NCBI RefSeq assembly: GCF_018555685.1
Contig: NZ_JAFLWW010000015.1
Location: 49,101 to 113,100, forward strand
Length of the DNA: 64,000 nucleotides
DNA from: Aminobacter anthyllidis
Lineage (GTDB): Bacteria > Pseudomonadota > Alphaproteobacteria > Rhizobiales > Rhizobiaceae
Direction: 5' to 3'
The translations under genes were made by a program, and so were the position numbers. Below the pieces are notes generated by a model. It was not told where the DNA came from. It worked only from the letters and a program-made list of their open reading frames with translations, and searched no databases. Shown here piece after piece: positions 23,710 through 33,006 of the stretch. Positions within the stretch are counted from its first letter, which is position 1, and each line of letters opens with the position of its first letter.

Positions 23710-25023
23710 TCAAGAGGGTCGGCGCGCTGGGCAAATCGAGGCAAACAGCTGTGCGAGGCGGTTGGTGACGCGCCGCCACCCCAATGGCACAACGCTGATG
23801 TCGGCAACGCCGAGCCCTGGCCGGTTCCTGGCAAGCCTCTGTAACTTGCTCAAGTGCAATTGCAAGACAGTATGGTCGTCCGCCAGCAATTGGGCTTGTA
23901 TCGTCGCCGTCGCGTTCCAAAGATCGCCCGCCTTGCGTGGCGTCGAAATCCGTGCGGTTGCAGGTTGGCCGTTTACCGCAAGTGTCAAGCGATCCAGCCC
24001 TTCAGCCACAGGATGCCAGATAGACAGACGGATTTCTGTCCGACCCGGGTACTTGAACGGCACGAGCAGTTTCGGACGGGGATTGCAGCCAGCCCATCGC
24101 AGCTTTGTATCGCCAGGCTCCAATGGGCACCAATCCAGTGCTTTCGATACATTGTCCTGGACGATAACTTCGGGTTGCCTGAGTTCGAGCAACGGCGGTC
24201 GCACGATCCCTTTGTTGCTGGCGTTGCGCGCGGCAAGCTCACCAGCTTCGTAGTGTGAGTAGTCGGGGTGGGTGGTGGTCATGAATGCATTGTCGGCTTT
24301 GGCTCTGGCGAGTTCGGCGGCCAGATAGCCTTCAAATCCTGGACGCAGCATCCGCTGAGCCATCCGTTCCTGCTCGTCCGATGTGTGCCTAAGATAACTC
24401 AGGTACCGGTGGCCCGCGGCAAACTTGTGGACACCTATCCGCCGCGTTGAAGCAAACATCATGCCGGCATTCGCTGCTCGCATCAGAAACTCGGCATCGA
24501 CGGGCGGAGCGATCTTGCGCGGATCCAGCCATGGCCCGATGCGGTCCGTCACATCGCGCCGATGGCCAAAACTGGAGGGTGGGAAGAAATGCTCGAATGC
24601 AGCACGGCTGTCGGAGAACATGCCAGTCACAAGGCGGAAGTTGCTGGCGCGCGGCCCGTGGAAAAGAGTTCCGCTGACTGCGAAATCCAGTCGCGGCTCT
24701 CCCCTGAACAAAGCTGCGAGCCCGTCGAGGTGGTCAGGTGCCCAGATGTCGTCATGGCCGAGATAGGCAATGTAACGACCGCGCGATGCTTGGATGCCGG
24801 CATTGTTGGGGAAAGATTGGCTGCCGCCGCGCTCGGCCAGGTTCAGCCACCGGATCTTAGGCGAGGCGACCGACGCCACGACGTTGACCGTGTCGTCAGT
24901 GCAATAGTCGCCAACGACGAGCAGCTCGAAGTCCTGGAAGGTTTGGGCCAGAACGGATTGGATCGACGGAAGGATGTGTCTTCCCCGATTGTAGGTGGCC
25001 ATGACGACGGAAAATGTTGGCAT
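23710..25023 (-). CDS. Family 2 glycosyltransferase with C-terminal accessory domain
   Basis: A 437-residue protein. The N-terminal GT-A domain (about 1-240) has the opening FSVVMATYNRGRHILPSIQS, the nucleotide-sugar site VVGDYCTDDT and the metal-binding Asp pair in AYLGHDDIWAP (91-92). The C-terminal about 190 residues form a beta-rich region not assigned to a known family (KLLVPFKYPGRTEIRLSIWHP), perhaps a carbohydrate-binding or lid domain. It should transfer a sugar to a surface glycan. The gene follows the RmlC-like gene by two bases, so they form an operon. The acceptor and donor cannot be told. Confidence 0.85.
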   Translation of the reverse strand: MPTFSVVMATYNRGRHILPSIQSVLAQTFQDFELLVVGDYCTDDTVNVVASVASPKIRWLNLAERGGSQSFPNNAGIQASRGRYIAYLGHDDIWAPDHLDGLAALFRGEPRLDFAVSGTLFHGPRASNFRLVTGMFSDSRAAFEHFFPPSSFGHRRDVTDRIGPWLDPRKIAPPVDAEFLMRAANAGMMFASTRRIGVHKFAAGHRYLSYLRHTSDEQERMAQRMLRPGFEGYLAAELARAKADNAFMTTTHPDYSHYEAGELAARNASNKGIVRPPLLELRQPEVIVQDNVSKALDWCPLEPGDTKLRWAGCNPRPKLLVPFKYPGRTEIRLSIWHPVAEGLDRLTLAVNGQPATARISTPRKAGDLWNATATIQAQLLADDHTVLQLHLSKLQRLARNRPGLGVADISVVPLGWRRVTNRLAQLFASICPARRPS

Positions 25024-25025
25024 GC

Positions 25026-25556
25026 TCAGTCGAATTTGTAAGGGATACCCGGGTGGTCGTATCGGACGCGCGATTTGTCCGGGTTTTCTGGATCATAGAC
25101 GTTCGTCGGCATGTTCACGAATGTCGCCGCCGCCATACCCCTGTTCTGAACACCATGGACCACAAAGGGTGGAATTGTCAGGAGCACCTTGTTTGCCGCG
25201 CCAACGTCAAGAATGTTGAGCTTCTGGTAGGTAGGGCTGTCTGTGCGCAGATCGTACAGAACGACCCTTACGTCACCGTTTGTGTAGGCGAGACGATCGG
25301 ACTGCCGCTTGTGGTAGACCCATGCCCTGATCGACCTCGGTTCTGCCGACACCAGATAGACATGGGGCGGCGACATGATGGGTTCTTTCAACGCCGACAA
25401 AAGGACTGTGAGGTCCCCACGCTTGTCGGCACGCGTGGCTAACCGCTGGAGCCGCACCCCCTCAATCTGATCGGCGACGCGAACGTCCTCCAGGAACGGG
25501 ACGTCGTCGCCCCACGGCTTGTCGTCGACGAAGTCCTCAAGCGACAACATATCCAC
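25026..25556 (-). CDS. RmlC-like (dTDP-sugar epimerase family) cupin protein
   Basis: About 176 residues with the double-stranded beta-helix of the dTDP-4-dehydrorhamnose 3,5-epimerase family: PPHVYLVSAEPRSIRAWVYH contains the expected RAWH-like active-site region, then TNGDVRVVLYDLR and IPPFVVHGVQN. RmlC proteins have RGWHxH; here RAWVYHK differs slightly, so it may be a sugar-nucleotide isomerase of related type. A GTG at 25556 is chosen because GGAGG sits eight bases upstream; ATG at 25550 and 25577 and GTG at 25592 are alternatives. Upstream of and coupled to the GT2 gene, it probably supplies a deoxysugar for surface glycan. No rmlA, B or D lies nearby. Confidence 0.8.
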   Translation of the reverse strand: MDMLSLEDFVDDKPWGDDVPFLEDVRVADQIEGVRLQRLATRADKRGDLTVLLSALKEPIMSPPHVYLVSAEPRSIRAWVYHKRQSDRLAYTNGDVRVVLYDLRTDSPTYQKLNILDVGAANKVLLTIPPFVVHGVQNRGMAAATFVNMPTNVYDPENPDKSRVRYDHPGIPYKFD

Positions 25557-25701
25557 AGTACGTTCCTCCAATGTCATGGCGCGCGAATCCACATGTGGGG
25601 CTCGCCGTCTTTGTCCTGTATCTGTCTCGTCGCCACAGAAGGCAATGCTGAATTAGATAGCTGTTGTGAAGATGCGAGGCTCGGCCGTGAAGCCGCTTGG
25701 G

Positions 25702-26991
25702 TTAGTTCTCGGCCCTCGCGATTGGCCTCTTTTCCGCCGCTAGCGTGGCGATCGCTTGCCATGGATCGAGCCCCGGCGTCTGCGCCACGACAAGGCGCTT
25801 TGTCGCTGGTGCCGGTTGTGCCGTCTTCTTGTCCGCCAGCCCGACCAGCGTCCGGTAGGGCGCGGGCAGGCGTTCCGCGATGACCGCGAAGACCAGGGAC
25901 CCCAAGGTGGTGACGGCCACCACAAGCGCGTACTTGGCCATCAATGGCATGTCGAGCGGCAGCACATAATACAGCGCCATCACGACGAATGTCTGGTGGG
26001 CGATGTAGAGCGGGAAGATCTTGGCGTTGAGCCAGGCCAGCGACTTGCTCGGACGGTTTACGTAAAGGGCGGCAAAACCGACAGCGGTCAGGATCACGCA
26101 CCAGGCCAGCGTAAATGACAGCGTCTTGTACAGCACCTCGTTCATGCCGCCATGCGCGCCGCCGATGCCATGCACCTCGTCCACCCAGGCAAAACGGTAG
26201 AGGATTGCGGTGAGCACCGTTGCGACGGCGGCACTCAGCCAGCGCCTGCCGATGATCCCGCCGATCACCGCCTGGTGGTGCCTGGCGATGAGGAAGCCGA
26301 GCCCGAACCAGCTCGCATAGGCGGCAAACCAGGCCCCGTCATTGTAGAGCAGGTTGGTCTGGCGCGGGAAGATCGGCGACAGCGCGAGATTGAGCGCAAG
26401 CGGCAAAAGCACGAGCAGATAGATCGCTGGCGAACGCGCCGTGCGCTCGAACCGGTCCGTCATCGCCCGCATCCGTGGGCTGACGAGCGCCAGGAAGACC
26501 GGATAGCAGGCCACCGTCATGACCAGCAGGTAGGCGACGAACCACATATGCGCCCAGGAGAAATTGCCCGTGGGGTAGCGCCCTTCGGTGAAGTAATTCA
26601 GCACCCAGAATTCCATCAGCGAGCCGTCGAAGCTGCCGTCGAGCAGGCGCTCGTACCAGACCTGCGGCACGATGATCACGCACATGGCAAAGATCAGCGG
26701 CAGAAACAGCCTGGTGAAGCGGCCGCGCAGGAAGGCGAGCCCGGTTTCCGAGCGGAAGGCAAACCACGTGCCCATGCCGGAAACGAAAAACAGCAGTGCC
26801 AGCCGCCAGACACGCGGAAACATCATCACCAGCGACAGTTCCGCACTCCGTTCCGGACTGCTGATCAGCCACGAAAGGTCGGGGAAGAAGGCGATCGAAG
26901 AATGATACAGGATCAGTATGGCAAAAGCTGAAACCCGCAGCCAGTCGATATAGTGAAGCCTCATGCTTTGTTGCATCGGGCCGGGTCCCAT
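25702..26991 (-). CDS. Acyltransferase family 3 (OpgC-like) membrane protein
   Basis: A 429-residue integral membrane O-acyltransferase with about ten transmembrane helices. The opening LHYIDWLRVSAFAILILYHS carries the family's early Asp/Arg and His; SWAHMWFVAYLLVM and the final IAHQTFVVM segment also match the acyltransferase 3 family and its OpgC branch. Such proteins add acetyl or succinyl groups to polysaccharides or glucans at the membrane. ATG at 26991 and 26964 are both possible. The C-terminal about 50 residues are cytoplasmic and low in hydrophobicity. It is upstream of the RmlC-like and GT2 genes, 145 bases away, and may decorate the same glycan. Confidence 0.88.
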   Translation of the reverse strand: MGPGPMQQSMRLHYIDWLRVSAFAILILYHSSIAFFPDLSWLISSPERSAELSLVMMFPRVWRLALLFFVSGMGTWFAFRSETGLAFLRGRFTRLFLPLIFAMCVIIVPQVWYERLLDGSFDGSLMEFWVLNYFTEGRYPTGNFSWAHMWFVAYLLVMTVACYPVFLALVSPRMRAMTDRFERTARSPAIYLLVLLPLALNLALSPIFPRQTNLLYNDGAWFAAYASWFGLGFLIARHHQAVIGGIIGRRWLSAAVATVLTAILYRFAWVDEVHGIGGAHGGMNEVLYKTLSFTLAWCVILTAVGFAALYVNRPSKSLAWLNAKIFPLYIAHQTFVVMALYYVLPLDMPLMAKYALVVAVTTLGSLVFAVIAERLPAPYRTLVGLADKKTAQPAPATKRLVVAQTPGLDPWQAIATLAAEKRPIARAEN

Positions 26992-27098
26992 TCCGCTGCA
27001 CTATGCACGACCGAAGTCATTCACAGGTCAATATGTCATCAGCCGAACTTATCGCCCGCGAAAGCTTAAGAAACCAGCCAAGATGACACAGCAAATTG

Positions 27099-28706
27099 TC
27101 AGTCGGGCTCGACCGCGGTGGGGGTCGCGTTGGCGCGATTGCGCTTGATGTTGCGGCGGATCATGCCGGCATCCGCGCCGCCGATGCCGAAGGCAACGCC
27201 GAAATAGACGATCATCGCGCCCGTCACCAGCACGGCGAGTGCCGTCGCCTGGGTATAGAACGGTGCCGCCGACCCGAGCCACTGCTCGGCCTCGCGGGTG
27301 GCGAACCAAAGTCCCCCTGCCATGATGGCCGACGCGACGACAAGGCGCGGGACGCGTCTCAACAGGGCGGCGTCGCGACCCCAGTGACCACGCCAGACCA
27401 GCGTGCCAAGCAGCATTGCCGCATTGACCCAGCCGGCGACCGCGGATGCAGCGGCGATGCCCGGCGCACCCCAGGAGGGAAACAGCGTCAGTGCCACCGA
27501 AATGTTCACGGCCACCGAAATGGCGGCGAAATACATCGGCGTGCGGGTGTCCTCGCGGGCGAAGAAGCCGGGCGTGAACGCCTTGATCAGCACGAAGGCC
27601 GGCAGGCCCAGGCCGAATATGGCAAGGATCGCCGACACCACGGGCGTGCTGTTGGAGGCCGCGAACGCGCCGCGCTCGTAGAGCACGCGCACGATCGGCT
27701 CGGAAATGACCAGCAGTGCCGCCGCCGCCGGAAGGGTCAGGAACAGCGTGAACTCGACCGAGCGGTTCTGCAGGTTGGCGGCCTCGACGAGGTTGCCGGA
27801 CTTCAGCGCCCGCGACAGCTCGGGCAACAGCACGATGGCGACGGCAACGCCGACAACACCGAGCGGCAACTGGTAGACCCGGTCGGCGAGGTTCAGCGAC
27901 GATACCGCGCTGTCCTGGCCCGACGCGATGGCCGTGCCGATCAGCGTGTTGATCTGGGTGATGCCGCCGGTGATCGCCGCCGGCAGCGCCAGCCACAGCA
28001 GCCGCTTGACGTTGGGCGTCAGCTTGGGGCGGCGGAAGCCGATGGCAATGCCGGCATGGCGCACCGCGATCCAGACGATGATCAGCTGCACCAGGCCGGC
28101 CGCCAGCACGCCCCAGGCAAGCGCGTAGCCGACAGTCAGTCCGTCATGGCCGCGATACCAGGCGTTGGCCAGCACGCCGACAAGGATGATGTTGAGGAAT
28201 ACCGGCGCGATTGCCGCGGCGAAATAGCGGCGCAGCGAATTGAGCATGCCGCTCATCATCGCCGCCAGCGACATGCAGATGAGGTAAGGGAACATGATGG
28301 TGGCCAGCGCCACCGTCAGGTCGTACTTCTCGGGATTGTCGGCGAAGCCGGGGGCCACGACGAAGCGCACGATCAGCGGCATCGCCAGTTCCATGGCGAT
28401 CGTCAGCACCAGCAGTGCCGAAAACAGCACGCCGAACACCTCTTCCGAAAAGCGCTTGGCACCCTCGACGCCGTTGGCCTCGATCTCCTTGGCAAACAGC
28501 GGCACGAAGGCGGCGTTGAAGGCGCCTTCGGCAAACAGCCGGCGGAAGGTGTTGGGAAACTGGAACGCTGCATAGAAGGCATCGGCCACCGGCCCGGTGC
28601 CAAGCGCTGCCGCCATCAGCATCTCGCGCGCAAATCCCAGCACCCGGCTCATCAGCGTGCCCGACGCAACGGTCGCGAACTTCTTGATCAGGCTCAAAGG
28701 ACCCAC
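27099..28706 (-). CDS. murJ: Lipid II flippase MurJ
   Basis: An inner-membrane protein of the MOP/MviN family, 535 residues with about 14 transmembrane helices, that flips lipid II for peptidoglycan synthesis. Typical signatures are SGTLMSRVLGFAREMLMAAA, FRRLFAEGAFNAAFVPLF and LALPAAITGGITQIN. GTG at 28706 or TTG at 28697 (giving MSLIKKFATVASG) could be the start; the second better matches homologues. It lies downstream of glnD on the same strand with a 219-base gap that carries a large inverted repeat. Older name mviN. Confidence 0.95.
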   Translation of the reverse strand: MGPLSLIKKFATVASGTLMSRVLGFAREMLMAAALGTGPVADAFYAAFQFPNTFRRLFAEGAFNAAFVPLFAKEIEANGVEGAKRFSEEVFGVLFSALLVLTIAMELAMPLIVRFVVAPGFADNPEKYDLTVALATIMFPYLICMSLAAMMSGMLNSLRRYFAAAIAPVFLNIILVGVLANAWYRGHDGLTVGYALAWGVLAAGLVQLIIVWIAVRHAGIAIGFRRPKLTPNVKRLLWLALPAAITGGITQINTLIGTAIASGQDSAVSSLNLADRVYQLPLGVVGVAVAIVLLPELSRALKSGNLVEAANLQNRSVEFTLFLTLPAAAALLVISEPIVRVLYERGAFAASNSTPVVSAILAIFGLGLPAFVLIKAFTPGFFAREDTRTPMYFAAISVAVNISVALTLFPSWGAPGIAAASAVAGWVNAAMLLGTLVWRGHWGRDAALLRRVPRLVVASAIMAGGLWFATREAEQWLGSAAPFYTQATALAVLVTGAMIVYFGVAFGIGGADAGMIRRNIKRNRANATPTAVEPD

Positions 28707-28728
28707 CGCTGCTTGTCGTTGGCGTCGG

Positions 28729-28900
28729 CCCCCTCACCCGGCCTCCGCTGTGCTCGGCCACCCTCTCCCCGGTGGGGAGAGGAGATTTGCGAGCATCCAG
28801 TTCGCTCAAAGGAATGGGGCAAAATTGGCGCGAAATGCGTCAACCTCCTCTCCCCACCGGGGAGAGGGTGGCCGAGCGAAGCGGAGGCCGGGTGAGGGGG
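28729..28900. repeat. Large inverted repeat between glnD and murJ
   Basis: Two 56-base arms (28729-28784 and 28845-28900) are inverted copies with two mismatches around a 60-base centre. Each arm carries smaller palindromes (CTCTCCCC-GGTGGGGAGAG). The element fills nearly the whole gap between glnD and murJ and could form a very long hairpin in the transcript. It is a member of the GGGGAGAGG repeat family of the window. Confidence 0.9.
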
Positions 28901-28925
28901 CGCTCGAAGGATCAAGGTGCCACCG

Positions 28926-31721
28926 TCATTCCGCCGCCGCTGCCTTGGCCCGTGCGCGCTCGGCATTTGGGCCTTCGAGCGTGGCGATCAGGCGGGCGCG
29001 GATGTTTTCGAGCCGGGTCGGATTGTCGATCTTCTGGCCGGTCAGGTCGGTGACGTAGAAGGTGTCGATCACCTTTTCGCCGAAAGTGGTGATGTGCGCC
29101 GAGGCGATGTCGAGCGACAGGTCCGACAGCGCGCCTGTTATCTCCGACAGGAAGCCGGGGCGGTCGAGGCCCTCGACCTCGATCACCGAGAAGCGGTTCG
29201 ACAGCGCGTTGCGGATCTCGGCCCGCGGCTGGATGCGGAAGGTCTTCTGGCCGCGCTTGGGCTTGGCCCGCTTGGCGATCATCTCCGGCAGCCAGCTCTT
29301 GCCCGACAGCACGTCCTCGATAAGCTGGCCGACGCGTTCGGCCCGGCGCCGCTCGTCCTCGTCGCGGTCGAACTCGCGCGAGATCAGGATGATGTCGAGC
29401 GCGCGCCCGTCGGCGGTAGTGAAGATCTGCGCATCGACGATGTTGCCGCCGGCCGCCGCGCAGGCCCCCGCAATCACCGACAAGAGCCGAGGATGATCCT
29501 GCGCCAGGATGGTGATCTCGGTGACGGCTTCGAACTCATGCGTTCGCACCATCGTCGACAGCTGCTTGCCGGCCGCGTCGGCGCCGCGGATGAACTCGGC
29601 GTGGCGCTTCTGGTCTTCCAGGTCGACGGTCAGCAGGTAGTTGTCATAGTGCAGCTTGACGTATTTCTGCCGCGCCTTCTCCGGCCAGTCGGCAAGTGCC
29701 GTGGCCAGTGTCTCGCGCGCGGCGGCTGTCCGTTCGGCCCGCGACAGCTCCGAAAAGCCGCCGGTCAGCAGCAGCTCGGTTTCGTAATAGAGCGTCCGCA
29801 ACAGCTGGCCCTTCCAGCCGTTCCACACGCCCGGGCCGACGCCCCTGATGTCGCAGACGGTCAGGATCAGCAGCAGCTTCAGCCGCTCGACCGACTGCAC
29901 CACGTCGGCGAAGTCGTCGATCGTCTTGCGGTCATTGAGGTCGCGCGTCTGCGCCGTCATCGACATCACCAGGTGGTTCTCGACCAGCCAGGCAACGGTT
30001 TCGGTGTCGGTCTGCGACAACCCCATATGCGGGCAGATGCGGCGGGCGATCTTGCCGCCGGCTTCCGAATGGTCCTCTGGCCGGCCCTTAGCGATGTCGT
30101 GCAGCAGCACTGCGACATAGAGCACTTCGCGCTGCTTCTTCAGGCCGCCGATCAGCGAATGGCTGAGCGGGTGGATCTTGGCGCCGTCGCCGTGCTCGAT
30201 CTCCGACAGGACCCCGATGCAGCGCAAAAGGTGCTCGTCGACAGTGTAGTGGTGATACATCGAGAACTGCATCATCGCGACGATCTTGCCGAAGTCGGGG
30301 ATGAGCCGGCCGAGCAGCCCGGCTTCGTTCATGCGCCGAAGGTTGAGCTCGGGATTGCGGTCCGAGGTCAGCACGTCGAGAAACAGCCGGTTGGCCTCGA
30401 CATTGCGGCGCAGCGTCTTGTCGACCAGCCCTAGCGAGCGGGTCAGGAGCTTGAGCGCGTTGGGGTGCAGTTCGAGCCCGTGCCGGTCGGCGAACCAGAA
30501 GAAGCGCACCATGTTGACCGGGTCACGCTCGAACACCTTGTCGTCGGCGACGGTGATGCGGTGATTGTCGATGATGAAGTCGCTGGTGCCGGCAAGCTTG
30601 CGCCTGCGCCGCGAAAAGCCCTGCAGGAAGCGGTTGAAGCCCGGCACGTCCTTGGCCTGCTCTTCCTCGAGCGCGGCGCAGAAGATGCGCGTCAGGTCGC
30701 CCACTTCCTTGGCGACGAGGAAGTAGTCCTTCATGAAGCGTTCGACCGCCGAAAGGCCGGGATGCGTGGTGTAGCCGAGCCGCTGGGCGATCTCGCGCTG
30801 GATGTCGAAATGCAGCCGCTCCTCCGGTTTGCCGGTCAGGAAGTGCATGTGGCAGCGCACCGCCCACAGGAAGTCCTCGGCCTCGACGAACTGGCCGTAT
30901 TCGCCTTCGGTGAAGACGCCCTTGTCGATCAGCTCGGCGCCGGTGCGCACGCGGTAGTAATATTTGGCGATCCAGAACAGCGTGTGCAGGTCGCGCAGGC
31001 CGCCCTTGCCGTCCTTGATGTTGGGCTCGACCAGATAGCGGCTCTCGCCCGCCTTGGCATGGCGGGCATCGCGTTCGGCGAGCTTGGCCTGGACATATTC
31101 AGGTCCGGTGTCCTTCACCAGCTCCTTGTCGAAGCGGTCGATCAGCTCGTCGCAGAGCGGCTTTTCGCCCCAGACGAAGCGGGCTTCGAGGATTGCTGTG
31201 CGGATGGTTATGTCGCTGCGCGAAAGCCTCAGGCATTCGTCGATGTTGCGGGTGGCGTGGCCGACCTTCAGCCCCATGTCCCACAGCATGTAGAGCATGT
31301 ATTCGACGATCTGCTCGCCCCACGGCGTCTGCTTGTAGGGCAGCAGGAACAACAGGTCGATGTCGGAGCCGGGGGCCAGCGTGCCGCGGCCATAGCCGCC
31401 GACGGCGACGACCGCCATGCGCTCCGCCGAGGACGGGTTCTTGGCGCGGTAGACGTGGGTGACGGCGAAATCGTAGAGGACGCGGATGATCTCGTCCATC
31501 AGATGGGAAATCCGCACGGCGCAGCAGGTACCGCCGGCGTCTTCCATCAGCATCGTTTCGGCGACGGCTTGGCCGGCGGCGATGCGCTCCTTGAACAGCT
31601 GCAGCGCCTTGGCACGCACGGCGGGGTCGGTGCCGTCGCCGTCGCTGGTCAGCGCCGTCAGTTCGCGGCGCAGCGCGTCCGCGTCGATCAGCTCTTCGAG
31701 TTTGAGCGGAACTTTGTTCAT
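28926..31721 (-). CDS. glnD: Bifunctional PII uridylyltransferase/uridylyl-removing enzyme
   Basis: The glutamine sensor of the nitrogen-control cascade: it adds UMP to PII proteins when glutamine is low and removes it when glutamine is high. 931 residues, as expected in rhizobia. Domains in order: nucleotidyltransferase (about 95-230, [20 protein letters not shown], catalytic GS-x11-DxD type), GlnD linker, HD phosphohydrolase (about 490-620, [20 protein letters not shown]), and two ACT domains (about 735-815 and 845-920, [20 protein letters not shown]) that bind glutamine. The ATG at 31721 is clear. It precedes murJ on the minus strand. Confidence 0.97.
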   Translation of the reverse strand: MNKVPLKLEELIDADALRRELTALTSDGDGTDPAVRAKALQLFKERIAAGQAVAETMLMEDAGGTCCAVRISHLMDEIIRVLYDFAVTHVYRAKNPSSAERMAVVAVGGYGRGTLAPGSDIDLLFLLPYKQTPWGEQIVEYMLYMLWDMGLKVGHATRNIDECLRLSRSDITIRTAILEARFVWGEKPLCDELIDRFDKELVKDTGPEYVQAKLAERDARHAKAGESRYLVEPNIKDGKGGLRDLHTLFWIAKYYYRVRTGAELIDKGVFTEGEYGQFVEAEDFLWAVRCHMHFLTGKPEERLHFDIQREIAQRLGYTTHPGLSAVERFMKDYFLVAKEVGDLTRIFCAALEEEQAKDVPGFNRFLQGFSRRRRKLAGTSDFIIDNHRITVADDKVFERDPVNMVRFFWFADRHGLELHPNALKLLTRSLGLVDKTLRRNVEANRLFLDVLTSDRNPELNLRRMNEAGLLGRLIPDFGKIVAMMQFSMYHHYTVDEHLLRCIGVLSEIEHGDGAKIHPLSHSLIGGLKKQREVLYVAVLLHDIAKGRPEDHSEAGGKIARRICPHMGLSQTDTETVAWLVENHLVMSMTAQTRDLNDRKTIDDFADVVQSVERLKLLLILTVCDIRGVGPGVWNGWKGQLLRTLYYETELLLTGGFSELSRAERTAAARETLATALADWPEKARQKYVKLHYDNYLLTVDLEDQKRHAEFIRGADAAGKQLSTMVRTHEFEAVTEITILAQDHPRLLSVIAGACAAAGGNIVDAQIFTTADGRALDIILISREFDRDEDERRRAERVGQLIEDVLSGKSWLPEMIAKRAKPKRGQKTFRIQPRAEIRNALSNRFSVIEVEGLDRPGFLSEITGALSDLSLDIASAHITTFGEKVIDTFYVTDLTGQKIDNPTRLENIRARLIATLEGPNAERARAKAAAAE

Positions 31722-31800
31722 CTGCCTCGGCTGGCCTCGCCCCTGTGGCGGCGTCTATAGCGCGATTTTTTTGCCATGGGTATGGCCGACGTCCGAAGTG

Positions 31801-32868
31801 TCAGTTGGCGGTGGCGTCGAGCTTGGCCCTGGCCCGCGCCTGTGCTGCCTGCAGGATCGTTTCCCAGCGCCCGGCGATTGCCTTCTCGTCCAGGAACTGG
31901 CGCGAATACTCGGTCAGCGGGCTTTGCGCGAAGAATGCTTCATAGGTCGCCGCATCGCGATCGGCCCTGACCGTTCGTCGCGCGACCGAAATCAGCGTCA
32001 GCGGCGTCGCCAGCTTGCGCATCAGGCGCGATCGCGCCAGTGGCGCCCAGCCGAGCGCGAGCCTATCGCAGATGCGCCCTTCATGGGCATGCCAGTTGAT
32101 GAAGCAGCGCTCGTCGAAGTCTTCGGCGACCCTCGGATTGCCCCAGTAGATCGGCACGCTGCCGGCAAGCATCGCATCGACGATCTTTTCGGTCGTGTAG
32201 CCCGACGCGCTGCTGTTTTCGAAGGCGATGGTGAAGCGCCTGTCCTTCAGGAAAGCAATCTTGTCGTCGCGGGAGTTGCCGATCGGCGGGCAGTTGCGCT
32301 GTACGCGGCCCGGCGCGTCGACCCGGCGGTAGAGCGACAGCGCCCGGAACAGCCAGCGGCGCAGCTTGGCGCGCTTGTTGCCATAGATGAAGGCGCAGAA
32401 ATGTGGACGGGCCGCGCGCTGTTCGGGCGTCTCGCGCGGCAGTCGTGCCAGCCGGTGCAGGATCGAATCGCCGCCACTGCTCCAGACATAGAGCGGGTAG
32501 CGCATGTAGCGTTCGCTGCCGATGTCGGCTTCGTAGTCGAAGGCCAGCGCCCATTCGCAATGGTCCATCAGCGGCGTCGCGTTCTCGCCCGTCAGGAAAA
32601 CGCGCTCATAGTCGCCTGCTGCCACGTCGGGCATGCGCGTACGGCCGACATTCTGGTTCTTGGGCGCGAACGGCCCGATCAGCACGAGGTCGGCCTGGGT
32701 GATGTCATGGCAGAATTCGACGTCCACGCCGCACGCCTGTGCCCATGGCACAACGTAGGTCTCGACCGCCAGCTTCGGTTCCATTTCCTGCCAGAAATGG
32801 CAGGCATGAACCTTCACCGCAGCCTGGCCTGGCAGAAACGTCTCGTTTGCGCTGGCTGTATCGGTCAT
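31801..32868 (-). CDS. Family 10 glycosyltransferase (alpha-1,3-fucosyltransferase type)
   Basis: A 355-residue GT10 enzyme that should move fucose from GDP-fucose to a GlcNAc-containing acceptor on lipopolysaccharide or a related glycan. The family hallmark is FENSSASGYTTEKI (216-229) followed by PIYWGNP (239-245), the nucleotide-binding core of GT10. The ATG at 32868 begins MTDTASANETF. The open frame runs far upstream, antisense to the copper ATPase, but that part has no family likeness and is read as chance. It is divergent from the copper ATPase and 79 bases downstream of glnD's start region; not linked to other fucose genes here. Confidence 0.88.
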   Translation of the reverse strand: MTDTASANETFLPGQAAVKVHACHFWQEMEPKLAVETYVVPWAQACGVDVEFCHDITQADLVLIGPFAPKNQNVGRTRMPDVAAGDYERVFLTGENATPLMDHCEWALAFDYEADIGSERYMRYPLYVWSSGGDSILHRLARLPRETPEQRAARPHFCAFIYGNKRAKLRRWLFRALSLYRRVDAPGRVQRNCPPIGNSRDDKIAFLKDRRFTIAFENSSASGYTTEKIVDAMLAGSVPIYWGNPRVAEDFDERCFINWHAHEGRICDRLALGWAPLARSRLMRKLATPLTLISVARRTVRADRDAATYEAFFAQSPLTEYSRQFLDEKAIAGRWETILQAAQARARAKLDATAN

Positions 32869-32938
32869 CGTGCATCTGTACTCGCGTAAGCCGTCCCAGC
32901 TTCGTGCAGCCCGGACGACATTCCATCCCGTGGAAGCC

Positions 32939-32969
32939 TTGACCTTCCAGCAGGTGGAACATTTACCCT
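32939..32969 (+). promoter_or_regulatory. CueR-type copper-responsive promoter
   Basis: A -35 TTGACC (32939-32944) and a -10 TACCCT (32964-32969) are 19 bases apart, with the dyad TTCCA-N5-TGGAA inside the spacer. The ACCTTCCAGCAGGTGGAAC core matches CueR boxes of copper ATPase genes. It points to the ATPase gene, whose ATG lies 38 bases downstream. No cueR gene is in the window. Confidence 0.8.
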
Positions 32970-33006
32970 GCTGGTTCATGCTGCTGCATATACTGGATTT
33001 TTTCAG

